Part shown: in pieces, positions 48,801-60,229 of the stretch
Layout of the letters: every line of letters begins with the position of its first letter
How positions within the stretch are numbered: position 1 is the stretch's first letter
From: Mimachlamys varia
Lineage: Eukaryota; Mollusca; Bivalvia; Pectinida; Pectinidae
NCBI GenBank assembly: GCA_947623455.1
Contig: OX392538.1
Span: 24,055,001 to 24,119,000, forward strand
Length of the DNA: 64,000 nt
Direction: 5' to 3'
The notes under the pieces: model-generated
Database searches by the model: none
What the model saw: only the letters and a program-made list of their open reading frames with translations
What the model was told of the DNA's origin: nothing
Made by a program: the position numbers and the translations under genes

Positions 48801-51034
48801 ATGAAATATTTACATGGAATTCATTGTATGTCTTGTTAATCTCAGAAAATATGAAATGGAAAGAAATGTATAGTTGCAGCCTTAATGATGTAAACTAAAA
48901 TTGATGACGGCAACACTGTGTCATCGCACAGATTGATAAATTGAAATCTGTCTAGTCAAGTAACAGTCTTTTTATGTTTATTTGTGTGTTGACGATTCAT
49001 ATGTTCAAGTGTAGAGGTGTTGGTTTTACCTTGATCAAGTGCTCAACATGATGCAGACTTGCATTGTTGTTGTTTTTTCCGTGTGATAATGATATTGCCA
49101 TACTACTTGTGTTCCGTGTGTTGTTGTGTCCTGTGTGATGTTCTTGCTATACAACCTGTGTTCTTTGTTAATTGTATGTGTGCGTTGAGAAAACTCAACT
49201 CCCGACCAGTGTGCATGTAGTTTATTTAATTTAATTTGTGGTACTTCAGGGAGGAAAATCCTCCTCCAAAACGAGGAATTCCTTAAATCCTCCTTTTTCA
49301 TAATTTTGCTGTAATGTTAATTCTTTAGATTTCCCATTAAAACTCCTTTAAAATGTGGGTTTTCTCCCGTTTTCACAATTGGCATTTTTCTGTGGTAGTT
49401 ATCCCAATATTGTAGTACTAATACCATACTTGCCAACCCTCCCTATTTAGGAGGGAGACTCCTGATTTTGGACTCTAAAATGTTGCATTTTCAACTTTAA
49501 AAATTACTTACTAAAAAGTAAGTGGTCCTATTTTTAAAGTTATGATGATTTCATCTGAAAGAAACGCACAAAAGAAGCCATTTAAAAGTGTTATTTTCCC
49601 CCAGAATGTACATGTATACATATTATTTATATTTTCAATTCTGAGCACGCGTAATCTCCCCCATGGAAATTTCAAAAAGTTCGCAAGTATTAAATATTTG
49701 ATAGTCATTCAAAGGAATCGGACACAAGTTCCTACTCCGCGGTAGGCTCTCTTCAAAAATATTAACTTGGTATATGTAGACGTCTTCCAAGACGTTTGCT
49801 GTATATTGCATAATTATCAAGATAACAATTATTTCTCTTTATCAGTTAGTCTACTGTGATATAGGATATCTAGAAACTTGATACAAGCATTTCTACAATA
49901 GATCCAGAAGTATAGTGTAATGATGTCAATAAGAAATATTTGCAATTTAGTTTGAAAATTGGATTGCACACTGGTTTGGGGAGAGTCTGTTGGTGAAGAT
50001 TCTAGCATGCACTGTCACCTAATGCCATATACATGTGTGGAGCTTGTGTTTTCTGGACCAGTCTAATGATCCACGCTCTCCAGGAAACATAGCCAACCAA
50101 GGCCGTCGTTTACCACTGAAAGTTCAAAATGAATTGTTTTCAGGGTTAAATGAGTTAAAAAAAAAAAAAATAAGAAATTAAAAAAAAAAAAAATTAATAC
50201 AACTTGATAAGCAACAGAAGTCTGTGTTCAAGATTTTTTCTCTGTTGCAATATAATTTTTTTTTTGAAGATAGGTGAACAGACTTTTTTCATAATTGTTT
50301 TTAAAAAAAAAAAATGTTGATAATTTCTGAAAACATTTTTGGAGGTGGCAGGAATATCTGTTTAAAATCGAGGAAACCTCTACATTTTTGGCTTGGTTTT
50401 TTTAGGTTTGAATATATGGCAGTTGGCAGTACATGTAGAATCTTAAGTCATGTTCTTCTGTTCAGCTTAAAGCCACATGTACACTGTAGTTTTCATTTTG
50501 TGTTTTCTTGTTACGAGATACAGAGTTGTCTGCCCTTCCACTGTCCAATCTGTGTAGAATTAACTGTCCTGTAATATTTTTCTTGAATTCAAGTGTTCTT
50601 TCCTAATTTCTTGAATCAGTTCATACTATACTGTTTTTCTTTCTTTCAACTTTTCAAATCATTGACATTTGAATTACTAAATATATTGGTTGTGACTCAT
50701 CCGTCCCAACATTTCATAGAAATAAATAGCCGAAGAAAAATAAATGTCGGGGACAATAATTAGCAGTTTAATTTGTTTTAAGTGTGAAGTTCTTGGTGTA
50801 TTTTTTTTTTATTCCAAGTTTGGTTTTAAATGTTCACATATTAAAAGCAAAATTTAAAGCATGCATTTGAAAAGTTTTTTTTTTTTTAAAAATATGATTT
50901 GACCTTTCCCTGTAAACAGTTAAGGTTAATGTGCATAGAAATATAACATGAGGCTAGTTTCTTTTTCAGGGCTAAACTGTACATATGTATCTCCTATTTG
51001 TGCTATACTCCATGTATATTTGTCAAAGAGATCC
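45814..51034. other. AT-rich intergenic or long 3' UTR, no gene seen
   Basis: Only short frames occur. A single Tc1/mariner-like end, cactaccgtcaaaagtctta, is at 46708. A MITE lies at 49425-49691. Poly-A and poly-T runs are frequent around 50160-50310. No coding homology was recognised. Confidence 0.5.
49425..49691. mobile_element. MITE with catacttgccaaccctccc end
   Basis: Left end catacttgccaaccctccct followed by gggagactcc. The right end gttcgcaagtatt is its imperfect inverse. The atacttgccaaccctccc motif is known to me as a widespread animal MITE end, but the class assignment is uncertain. Confidence 0.5.
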
Positions 51035-51230
51035 CTGAAGTCCTCAGAGGTCATCTATGATGTCATAGGTCTTTGATGTCCTGAGAGGTCACTGACGTCA
51101 TCAGAGGTCACTGGAGTAATCAGAGGTCAATGACGTCATCAGAGGTCAATGGCGTCATCAGAGATCACTGGCGACATCAGAGGTCACTGACGTCATAAGA
51201 GGTCACTGGAGACATCGGAATATACTATTA
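51035..51230. repeat. ~19-bp repeats with CRE palindromes and AGGTCA half-sites
   Basis: About nine irregular units of agaggtcactgacgtcatc. Three contain a perfect TGACGTCA (51093, 51131 and 51188), and nearly every unit contains AGGTCA. TGACGTCA is the CREB/ATF consensus and AGGTCA a nuclear-receptor half-site. Whether this works as an enhancer or is only a short tandem repeat cannot be told from sequence. Confidence 0.7.
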
Positions 51231-52030
51231 CACTTAGATGCCAAATATGTTTTATACAAGTTTCCATGTAAGTGAAATCCTGTAATGTACCATAGGATGA
51301 TTTGACATGGAGAAAACAGATTCGCTTTATTTGTTTTGGAAGGGGGCTTTTTCTTTTTTGTTGAAAATTCTCCATTTTACTAAATCATCCAATAAATGGT
51401 TCTGTTTCATTCTCTTTTAAGCTTCTGTAGTAATACCTGCTATTGTTTTAAACTCGTGTTTTATCAGTTCATGTTTTAACCTGTTTTTGTTTCCCATGTG
51501 GTTGATTTATGGGTGTTTTGTAAGTATGTACATTAGATCATCAGTATTTGCTGAGAATTGTCTTTCAACATTTGATATGGAGCACTTTGGACATGTGATG
51601 TGACTGAGAATTGTTCCGATGAGAACTAGAAGGGTGAGTGTGAGAATACATGCGAGTCTATGTGAAGTGTGAGAAAACGTATATGCAAGGCGTTCTCACA
51701 TAGTTAACCTTGTCTAATGATGACGAAGGGAAGGATAATAAATTACTATTTTTCAAAAACCAAATGTGTTGTTTTATTGTTATTTTAGTCTTCACGCATT
51801 TAAAACTGGTACATGTAACAGTGAGAACATTTCAAGTAGAAACCCTAACTTTTCTTAGGTCAAATATCAATGAACTGCCGAATCACCAAGAGGCATACGC
51901 CTATAATAATTGGTGAGTAGCATGGTGGGATGAAGAACAACTTCGATTATGAAAAAGCTTCACCTATAATTCAAGGTCACATTGGTCAAATATGTTAAAA
52001 ATCTTTAAACGACTTATAAATAAATATATA
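51231..52030. other. No gene seen
   Basis: AT-rich sequence without recognised elements. Confidence 0.45.
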
Positions 52031-52032
52031 TA

Positions 52033-52530
52033 TACTGCCATCCAAAGTCTTGTTGCAAACGTTGTGTACATATTAAGCCATTAGCCAACAAAAATGAACA
52101 CAACTGATGCACTTTCCTAAAGATAGTCAACTAATTAGTGACAATTGGCATTTTATTTCAAAATATACCTAAGTCCTGGAAGTTGCAGGGAGGGGTCTAT
52201 TTTTGATAATGTTCAAAAATGAATAAAAAATAGTTTTACTTTCATTTGCACAATCAAATGTATTTAATACAATGGGATCAACTGTTAAAAATATAAAAGA
52301 AATGTATTGTTGAACTGTATGCATCAAAAATGTGAACTTGCAAAGATATTGTATTTTGAGGATATTAATTTTATCAAAAACCATACATGCTTGTAGTTGA
52401 AAAATAACAACATCGTAAGCAGTTAATTATAACAGGAAAATATTAATAGTAATACATACTTCAAAATTTGGTTTTGCTCACTTTCAAAGCGTTAGCAGAA
52501 AAGAAGTATCGGAACTTTTGGAGGGCAGTG
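52033..52530. mobile_element. Tc1/mariner-like non-autonomous element
   Basis: Left end tactgccatccaaagtcttg and right end (reverse complement cactgccctccaaaagttcc) match imperfectly and are bounded by TA on both sides. The 498-bp interior has no transposase. Confidence 0.65.
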
Positions 52531-52532
52531 TA

Positions 52533-53630
52533 GATAGGGTGGCGATATTTCCAAGCTCTACTCAATCTGGTTTAAGGGAGTTCTCTTATACACTTGTAAA
52601 TGAAAGGTCTTTGACGGTGATATTTTGCTAGTTGATGCTTGAGTGAAGGGCTATAAAGTTTATCACCTGCGACTTTGATGCGTTTGTGGTGATATTGAAT
52701 TCAGCTTCGTTGGTCCTACTCTTCCACCTCCGTCTCCACAAGCTAATTCACATGGGTTACCGAACTCTTTGAATTCGAGTGGGTTTTTTTTTACCGTAGG
52801 GGCTTCTGTTGGATTTTCAAGTCAAAGTTGATGTTACTATAAATATAAAACTGGTTTCCTCAAATAAATTAAAAACTGAATTTTCGTACAGGACTTGCTT
52901 TTCCAAAGAGGCTTCTGTGGGATTACTTTTCAAGTCGGAAGTTGTAAGGTTAGAGTTATTGTTGGTACATGAAGTAACATCGCATCGGCAATTCAATCTC
53001 AGAAACAGCATACAAAACGTCCTTCTTGAAAGTGCTTGGCGATGCGTCTTCCCGAGTCTGTCAACATAAGCATTGGACAACATCTCGTAAACGTTGACCA
53101 ACCTTTAGAATCAAACCCTATGCAAGTAAAGGGGTCCACATAATTATTATGACCCACGAGATCTGAAAGGCTGGGTCATATATCTGCTTAATTTCAACCA
53201 ACACTTCGAAAACCACGGAACACATCTTAACCAGATTTTAATTGTAGCATAAAGCTTCGCAAATTAACAAATTATACCAACAAGTGCTGTGTCGTTGGTT
53301 AATGACACCTCTCGATTGTGTTTGGAAGATTGGACGGAATCGTGAATGGAAATGATGTAAAATATTCGTAAGTAAATGGTACGTAAATCGGTACTTATAT
53401 GTCCATGTGTGCTTCGTTCTGGATTACCGAAATTCAAATTAAGGCATGTTATTACCGAGTCTGTAATGTTTCTAAAGCTAATAATGCTACTGCTGATTCA
53501 GAAACAATATACATCGAGTTTCTTCAGAAGAAAAGTAGATAATATATACTGCTGCTTTTTAACGCAACGGAAAGTGCCGACATGACCCGATTGTGCCTCT
53601 AGACGATACTGAATTTAATATACACTAGTA
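52533..53630. other. No gene seen
   Basis: One 86-codon frame at 52809-53069 resembles no known protein and overlaps an opposite-strand frame. A short gaggcttctgtgggatt motif is repeated. I do not call a gene. Confidence 0.4.
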
Positions 53631-55363
53631 CTGTGTGTTAACGTCACCTGGCAAGCGAAGATCCTTGTTAGCGGCACGGACTTAGATAGCAATCTAATCT
53701 AAGTCTGTGTTAGCGGTAACTGCATCAAGGTGATATTTCTATCAATATTTTGTATTGCTAGGCATCACTTGATTGTGAAATTTGACAGGACAGTCTTTAA
53801 CTATTCAACCTAAACGTTGGCGAGATGAAGTCGTCTTGATATATTTCAAAAGAGCTTTTTAATCGAAAAATACTCTGCTTGTTACCGATAAAAACCAGAC
53901 ACTCAACGTTTGATGTAGCTGAAATTAAACTTTCTTCGTTATTTGTGCGAGTATAAGACGATTTTTGATAATTTGGTAACCTAACCAGTCAGAATTCCCC
54001 TACCGTTGTTAATATGAAAACACTTTAAGACTGCATTCATTGTTTATATTTTTACTACGCTGTACGGCGAATTGCTCATTTGTATATCTTCAGTGTATGG
54101 CGTTTTTTAATTTTAGGAGTACGGCGAATTGCCATTCTATTCTTTGTAGTGAAGAGCTTGTTAACAGTTTGGCTTTATTTCTGTGACAATTATGGTTAAT
54201 TATGTTCACGCAACAGCTGAGGACATTAGCAAACGGTATCACGGATGTATGATGCATGCTGTGAAAAGTAATATAATGATGATGTTACCTTTTGAACAGT
54301 CTTCCACTTAGAAATGATATATTGCTCATTTTTTTATAACGGACAGTCACAATCCAGTTGTTTTGTATTATACAGCTCAGAGATGCTGTACAAACCTGAT
54401 ATTCGGCAAAAAAACTGATTATATGGTATCATTGTTTTCGACATTTTTCGGCTCAAAAATGAGGATTGACGCTCGAACATTGTTTAAAATGTAATTTCAG
54501 TTGTCAAATGTATCAAGTATAAAAACATGAATAAGTTAATGTGTTCAAAATGTTGGTTTCTTTTTTTTTTAAGTTTTCCATTGGAACACGGAAGCCCTGC
54601 TTCACTGCAAAAACTGGTTTAATCCTAAAATTATAAATGTCTATTTAATGTTTGGCCGAGTATGGACGATATTGAACAATTAGAGATAGCGTTATCTTTG
54701 TAACATCAAAACTGATTGGTAAGTTTTAAGCCGAACATGAACTAAACGTTAATAGTTTGAGGCCATATATTACAAACGGAAGTATTGCTAGCACATGTTT
54801 GTAATCCGGAACACTATATAGCCAGTTTTAGGTTTCAAACGTTTTTTATGTGATTTAATTTGTGCCAAATGTATCAGGTATACACGTTGAAGTACATGCT
54901 TAATTTCACGACCTGTCCACACTTTTCTTTATATGATTTCAAAAGCAGATCGGACTTCATGAAACACTTTTCGAAGCATCGATTGATTGGATATTGTGTT
55001 GCTCAAATTGATTCGTGTGTCCAACAATACTTAAACAAAAATACACGACATCGTTTTCTGTACAGCATCAATAGTATATTCGTTATTTACGCCATAGGAT
55101 GTTGTGTACTGGAGCGATGTCTGACATAATTATTTGATGGAGCAAGTGTTACATCGTCATATTCATAACATTAAGTACAACAAACACCATAGTTAATCAA
55201 GTGATAGAACACAGGGATTCGAGAGATGCAGGTTGATCAGAACTATGAGTAAGTTTTAAGGTCGTCATATTTATCTAATTGAGAAATATTTCGAATCTTT
55301 GTGCGATATGTAGATGGACGTTTTTGAGTATGTCGTCGATGAAGCAGAAGACTCTTCCGAACA

Positions 55364-55634
55364 CCAGGGCTCGTATTTATGAAACCGTTCTCATGCTCAA
55401 GCGTGGATTATGTGCTCAAGCCAGCTTTCTTGAAACTCTCCTTAATCATGTCAAAGAGTCAAAAAGTCAATGTAAATGTTGAAAACAGCTTTTGGCTTCA
55501 TGTCTCTTCAACATTTCCCAAAACCTTTGACAAAGGTAGATTTTAAAAATAATTTATAGCCAGAACAAGTAATAAGCCTTGAGCACGAAATCCATGCTTG
55601 AGCATGAGAACGGTTTCATGAATACGAGCCCTGG
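55364..55634. mobile_element. 271-bp MITE with long inverted ends
   Basis: ccagggctcgtatttatgaa plus accgttctcatgctcaag at the left is mirrored by cttgagcatgagaacggt plus ttcatgaatacgagccctgg at the right, almost 40 bp of inverted repeat. No clear target duplication. It sits about 190 bases left of the mariner. Confidence 0.75.
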
Positions 55635-55825
55635 TCTGATTTTTTTTGTGCTTTTACAGGAGTCTCTGTGTTCATCTATCCTTTTGTTCATAGTTAGCCC
55701 CTTCTTTAATTCATTTTGAGTTCGGAATATGGTTTTGTTGACACTTGTTTTGCACTTTTTTAAGAAAGTATATCTTTTCGGTTTCTTTGTTAGTAGTTGT
55801 TGTACTCCCGTGCTCTCTGCACATA

Positions 55826-57163
55826 CGAGGGGTGTTCCATAAATAATGTCATCTGTGCTTTATTTCGCGGAAATCGTGCAATTTATGCACAAAACTACCT
55901 CGTGTCGATTGAGTTATCACTGGCTCGTGACGCAGGTAAATATCTCGTCCACACGTTCACTGGCCTCGGTACAGTGTACATCGTTTCATAGCCTATTCGT
56001 TAGACTAGACACAAAATGACAGGAAAACGAGCTTAAAATGTTCTTGAAATTAGGGCCTATATAAAAGGTAGGTCATTACTCGGCAAAAAGGCTGTAGATA
56101 TTCACCGCGAGGTGTGTGACATTTATGGGGAGGGCCATATGTCTCACAGGACTGTTTGTAGGTGGGTAGGTAAATTTAGTGCTGGGCAGCAGCAACTGAA
56201 AGATGCTGCTCACCCAGGTCGTCCTGCAACAACTACGACCAAAGGTAATATAGAAAAAATCCGAAATATCCTCCAAACTGATGCTCGATTCACCGTAAGA
56301 CAATTGGCTCGAATGACAAACTTGTCGTTAGCAAGAGTTCATGCAATTTTGAAGAAACACCTAAAAGTTAGAAAGATAAATGCAAGATGGATACCCCATT
56401 TGTTAACGGATGAGCAAAAGAAAACGCGCGTTACAATGGCAAAAAAACTTCTCAAAATGTACCCAAAATGTAGTAAAATGGCTTTTGATAATATAGTCAC
56501 TGGTGATGAGACCTGGGTGTATTATTTTGAACCAAAGCGGAAGGTTGCCAACCGAATATGGGCCACTAAAAATGCCAGACGCCCAAGTATTGCCAAACGA
56601 ATACGACCGGTAAAGAAGGATTTGTATGTTATTTGTTTCACTAATAAGGGTCCAGCTATTCAAATCCCGGTGCCAAAAGGCAGAACGGTCACAGGCAAGT
56701 TCTATAAAAACGTTGTTCTGAGAAAGTTGAAGAACTACTACAAAAGTCGCCGCCCCAAAACAGGACTTAAGTATGTCCGACTTTTGCATGATAATGCACC
56801 CGCTCACAAGGCACGTATTGTGACTGACTTTTTGGAGTCCGAGAAGGTTACCGTCCTTCCGCACCCTCCGTATTCGCCAGACTTGGCCCCCTGCGACTAT
56901 TTTCTCTTTCCAAAACTTAAATATCATTTATCTGGAAGGAGATACAATTCGAGAAATGCCCTTGGATCTGCTGTTTATCAGTGTCTGATGGGTGTACCCA
57001 TTGAAGAGATTGAAAAATGCTTCCAAAAATGGATTGACCGGCTAAAAAGGTGTGTTTTGGCTGGCGGAGAGTATTTTGAAGGGCTGAGCAAATTAAAATG
57101 AACAAAAGCACTTATGCTATATGAGCACCGATGCAAGTGACATTATTTTTGGAACACTCCTCG
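55826..57163 (+). mobile_element. Mariner transposon, full length
   Basis: Ends CGAGGGGTGTTCCATAAATA and the inverse of CGAGGAGTGTTCCAAAAATA give about 27-bp inverted repeats with two mismatches. TA dinucleotides flank both sides (55824-55825 and 57164-57165), the mariner target. The 1338-bp length is typical. It holds one transposase frame, broken near its start. Confidence 0.93.
56016..57101 (+). pseudogene. Mariner transposase with early nonsense codon
   Basis: Mariner transposases move their own element by cut and paste. The natural start appears to be ATG 56016, followed by a TAA at 56034-56036 (codon 7). After that the frame is open to 57101, about 361 codons in all. Visible: two N-terminal helix-turn-helix regions (around SHRTVCRWV and TVRQLARMTNLSLARVHAIL), the linker WIPHLLT, and the DD34D triad: TGDETW, LHDNAPAH and SPDLAPCDYFLF, with 34 residues between the last two Asp. 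The next possible start lies inside the first DNA-binding region, so this copy is probably inactive, although only one lesion is visible. Confidence 0.9.
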
Positions 57164-58159
57164 TATCGGGAATGATTTTGAAGTTCAGTGGATTGTGGAT
57201 TTATTATTGTCCATACGAATGTGTTGTAACTCCCTGTTGCTGTGGTTTTCCATGAGGTGGGAAATGACATCATTAAAATTGTCAAGGCCTTTCATGCAAA
57301 CAGTCATACTTGAAACAAAGAAATGTACAGTATATACGTACATAACAAAATGCCGTACACTTAATGTAAACGCTTTATGGAAGTCGCCGTACAGACATAA
57401 TCAATTCGCCGTACACTGCTATGAAATTATCTCGACATATTTCTCAATATTTACAGCGAGTTCAAAGATAAAATTGTTGTGCGTAGTGCAGATACACCTT
57501 ATTTAATTAAAGACAGGAAACTTATTAGATAAAACTACTTAATATGTCAAATTAGACTCGATGAAGTTATTCACTGTGAATTTTTGCCGGTACCAGGCGA
57601 CATGTTTGCAAGTCTAGAAGAAATATTAACCTATATCTGAATGTTTTCTGTGGTTTAAATCATCCCTACTAATGTACAAAAACGATTCACAAAGCCTCAG
57701 GCATATGACAGACATTTAAGCGAGTGGAATATCAGAAACACTAATCTCCAACTGTGGCCTGCCTCGTTAGATCTTCGCGTGCCTGGTACCAATATCCGGT
57801 GGCGTTAACACACAGTGATACATGTACTTGTTGTCCAACAGCATGCTTTGTTTTCAGTTATTAGCATAGGTTCAGATCTAGATACCAGTGAGCGCGTCGC
57901 GTTCGTGTTTAGTTTCGCTAGTAAGCATTGTGTATGTGTTACAAATCTTTATCAATGCCTGAAAACAGCATATTTTGTACACATGTAGGTCCGACCTTAC
58001 TTCATAAACTATCAAGTCACGCCACAGCTGAAAGATAAAGAACAAATGGTCATTTCTGATAAATACATAGATACCACAGGGACCTGAGAATTTGTTACAG
58101 CCAGTTTTATAAACTTTATTTATTTTACAACAATTATGAAACAAGTTATACAACTTATA

Positions 58160-58347
58160 TTCATCACTCTTGTTGGCCCGGATGTTAGCGCGCGAGGGGT
58201 CTTATTGTCGGAGGAAACCGGAGTACCCGGAGAAAACCCACATGGTCGGGCAGGTGACCCCATACCTTTTCACGTCCGGTCGGGGAGTCGAACCCCGGCA
58301 AACTTGGTGAAAGGCAAGTGCGCTATCCACTGCACCACCCGACCACC
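58160..58347 (-). mobile_element. tRNA-derived SINE
   Basis: On the - strand a tRNA-like head begins ggtcgggtggtgcagtggat (A box), with B box gggttcgactcccc about 45 bases later. A body follows with gggttttctccgggtactcc and ggtttcctcc, then a tail with catccgggccaacaagagtg. A matching body is at 38838-38965. This head/body order is typical of mollusc and other metazoan tRNA SINEs. Confidence 0.75.
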
Positions 58348-59027
58348 CCATAGTTTTGGACCTAAACTATGGTGTTTAAGAGTAATTTTACACTTTTGGG
58401 GGTTTTAGATCAACTTTCGAAAATAATGCCCCCTCCTTGGCCATAAAGGCTATATGACTAATGAGGGGGCATTTGTAGCTGGAGTTGATGCACCCTTGTA
58501 TATAATGAACCTTTTGTCGTCATTAACGACTAGTAACCAGCTTGATTGAAATTTAAAAAGGCTTGCTGTCGAATAGAGTTTTTCAGTTCGAATATCAAAT
58601 AGGTCAGTTTTACACAATACATACGATATTATACAATTGGATGACGAAAACAGTCGGTAGTTTTCGTTATCGAGTTGATTGAAAAAAAACAAGACGAATT
58701 ACGATATTTGTAATTTTATTTCTAAATATCAGTTATACAGAAGATAATACAGAGACTGATCAATACCAGTCCCGAGACTAGTAGACTCAACACAGACTTT
58801 TGTACTACAAGACTTACAGAAGTGTAATTTTGAAATAGATTTACATTATTAATCTGATCATGATATAAGCAGATAGATAGCTTATAAGAATCGAAATTCC
58901 TTTTAAAAACAATTTTGTATAAAGTTAAACTGCATACCAATAATGCATTACAATTTTCAATGTTCCTATGTTTATTTGAATATATTTTGCGTTTGGTTTT
59001 TTTGTTCTTATTGACCAGTTTGTTATA

Positions 59028-59373
59028 TTAAAGGCCCAATATACGTAACTTTCGGCAAAACATGAAGTGAAAATCAAGCCTAATAACTTTTTATATCTAC
59101 AGATTTAGTTTAGATTAACTGATATCAGCAATATTCAAGATGAATTCTTACGCGGTTACCGGTACAGCAGCAGTTGGAACTAACTTCGGCTTGTTGTTGA
59201 AGTGGGCCCCACCTGAATAATTTCAATTCTTTGGGAATTTCTGCCAAAGAGTTTCTTGTTAGTTACCGCTCATGTTTACTTCGTTTTAGGCCTATTTTTG
59301 CATGGTTATCAACTGATTTTTATTTCAGAATTTTTCAGAATTACGAAAAAAATTCTGAAGTTAATATATCCAA
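59028..59373. mobile_element. MITE with TTAA ends, copy 2 (degraded right end)
   Basis: Begins TTAAAGGCCCAATATACGTA and follows the family sequence in the orientation opposite to copy 1, but its last 20 bases have decayed (gaagttaatatatcc instead of a TTAA-bounded end). Confidence 0.75.
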
Positions 59374-59788
59374 CAGAACTAGTGAGTAACTATACCACGT
59401 TATCACAACAAAAGTCAAGCAATGTGGTTAGATGTTTGGTTGGTCTAAGGTAATAAGAAACCATGACCCGACGCTCGCTTGATCCATATTCTGTGGAGAT
59501 AATAGCAGAACATTCCCAACTTCAAAGCTGGCTAATTTCACCGTTTGGCGGCTGCGAGACTCTTTTGACCCACTACTCCTAAGGATTTACGTACAGTGTA
59601 ATTAGTTTTTATGTCCCATTCACAAGGTGGGGCAAATGGAGCTTTCGGTTGACCTTTTACAGGGGCGAAGAGTTTTGCAGATGAAATAGAAAGCCAAAGT
59701 AAACACCTATATTTGACCAGCTAGCCAGGAAAATTACTTTTTTTTTTTGACTACCGAATCAAATACACTTTAAAATGTAGAGTATGAC
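59374..59788. other. Spacer downstream of the C1q gene, no gene seen
   Basis: Nothing recognisable apart from a poly-T run near 59740. Confidence 0.4.
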
Positions 59789-59794
59789 TTTATT
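59789..59794 (-). promoter_or_regulatory. Polyadenylation signal of the C1q gene
   Basis: AATAAA on the - strand, 53 bases after the C1q stop codon. Position and perfect match make it the likely signal. Confidence 0.7.
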
Positions 59795-59846
59795 GTTATA
59801 CACAGTCGAATACTATTTGTTGATGTCATCGATGTTACATCTATAC

Positions 59847-60229
59847 CTAATAATACACAAAGTGCCCGGAAAACGAGGTTTCGTAAGCTGCAACGTTGAT
59901 ATGAGCCATCACCCTTTTCTGTAACCAAATTCTGTCTCCCTGCACTAGCCGTATAACAATTGAATTCGTGCTTGTGTGCTCCTTTGGACCAAACGTGACA
60001 GTGAAACCTTTTGTGTCCCCGTTCAATTTGAAATCGACAAGCACGTGGCCCCAGTCCGTATTCTGTACCTGGACTGACCAGACAAAATGGTACGTGCCCG
60101 GTACCTGGCACGTAAACATGCCGGTTGAATTGTTGTACGCATCGCCTTCGTTAAATACCACTCTGTCGAACTTAATAATGTCGTCCGAGGATTCAAACGT
60201 TATAAAGGTGTAGAATCCTATCCTGCTAT
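59847..60229 (-). CDS. C1q gene, last exon (C1q head)
   Basis: Acceptor ttccatttcag at 60230-60231, stop at 59847-59849. It encodes the complete C1q fold, 126 residues after the split codon. The preserved GMFTCQVPGTYHF core and the C-terminal FSGHFVY support the call. Confidence 0.93.

Larger units (their letters stand above)
53631..57815. mobile_element. Nested block with inverted ends and inverted internal motifs
   Basis: The left end ctgtgtgttaacgtcacc...ggcaagcgaagatc (53631-53662) matches the inverse of the right end (57770-57815, gatcttcgcgtgcc...ggtggcgttaacacacag), with an extra 13 or so bases on the right. Inside, the motif gtacggcgaattg and variants occur at 54062, 54098 and 54118, and inverted at 57352, 57383 and 57408. 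The mariner at 55826 and the MITE at 55364 lie between. Without these insertions it would be about 2.6 kb. No own protein was recognised, so it may be a non-autonomous DNA element. Confidence 0.5.

Noticed and set aside
54860..55129. 89-codon Cys-containing frame
   Set aside because: No recognised domain, and it lies in the nested repeat block with no splice or promoter support.
56403..56927. 174-codon frame on the - strand
   Set aside because: It is the antisense shadow of the mariner transposase.
59770..60213. Frames of 113 codons (-) and 81 codons (+) over the C1q exon
   Set aside because: Both overlap the C1q head in other frames and have no domain of their own.
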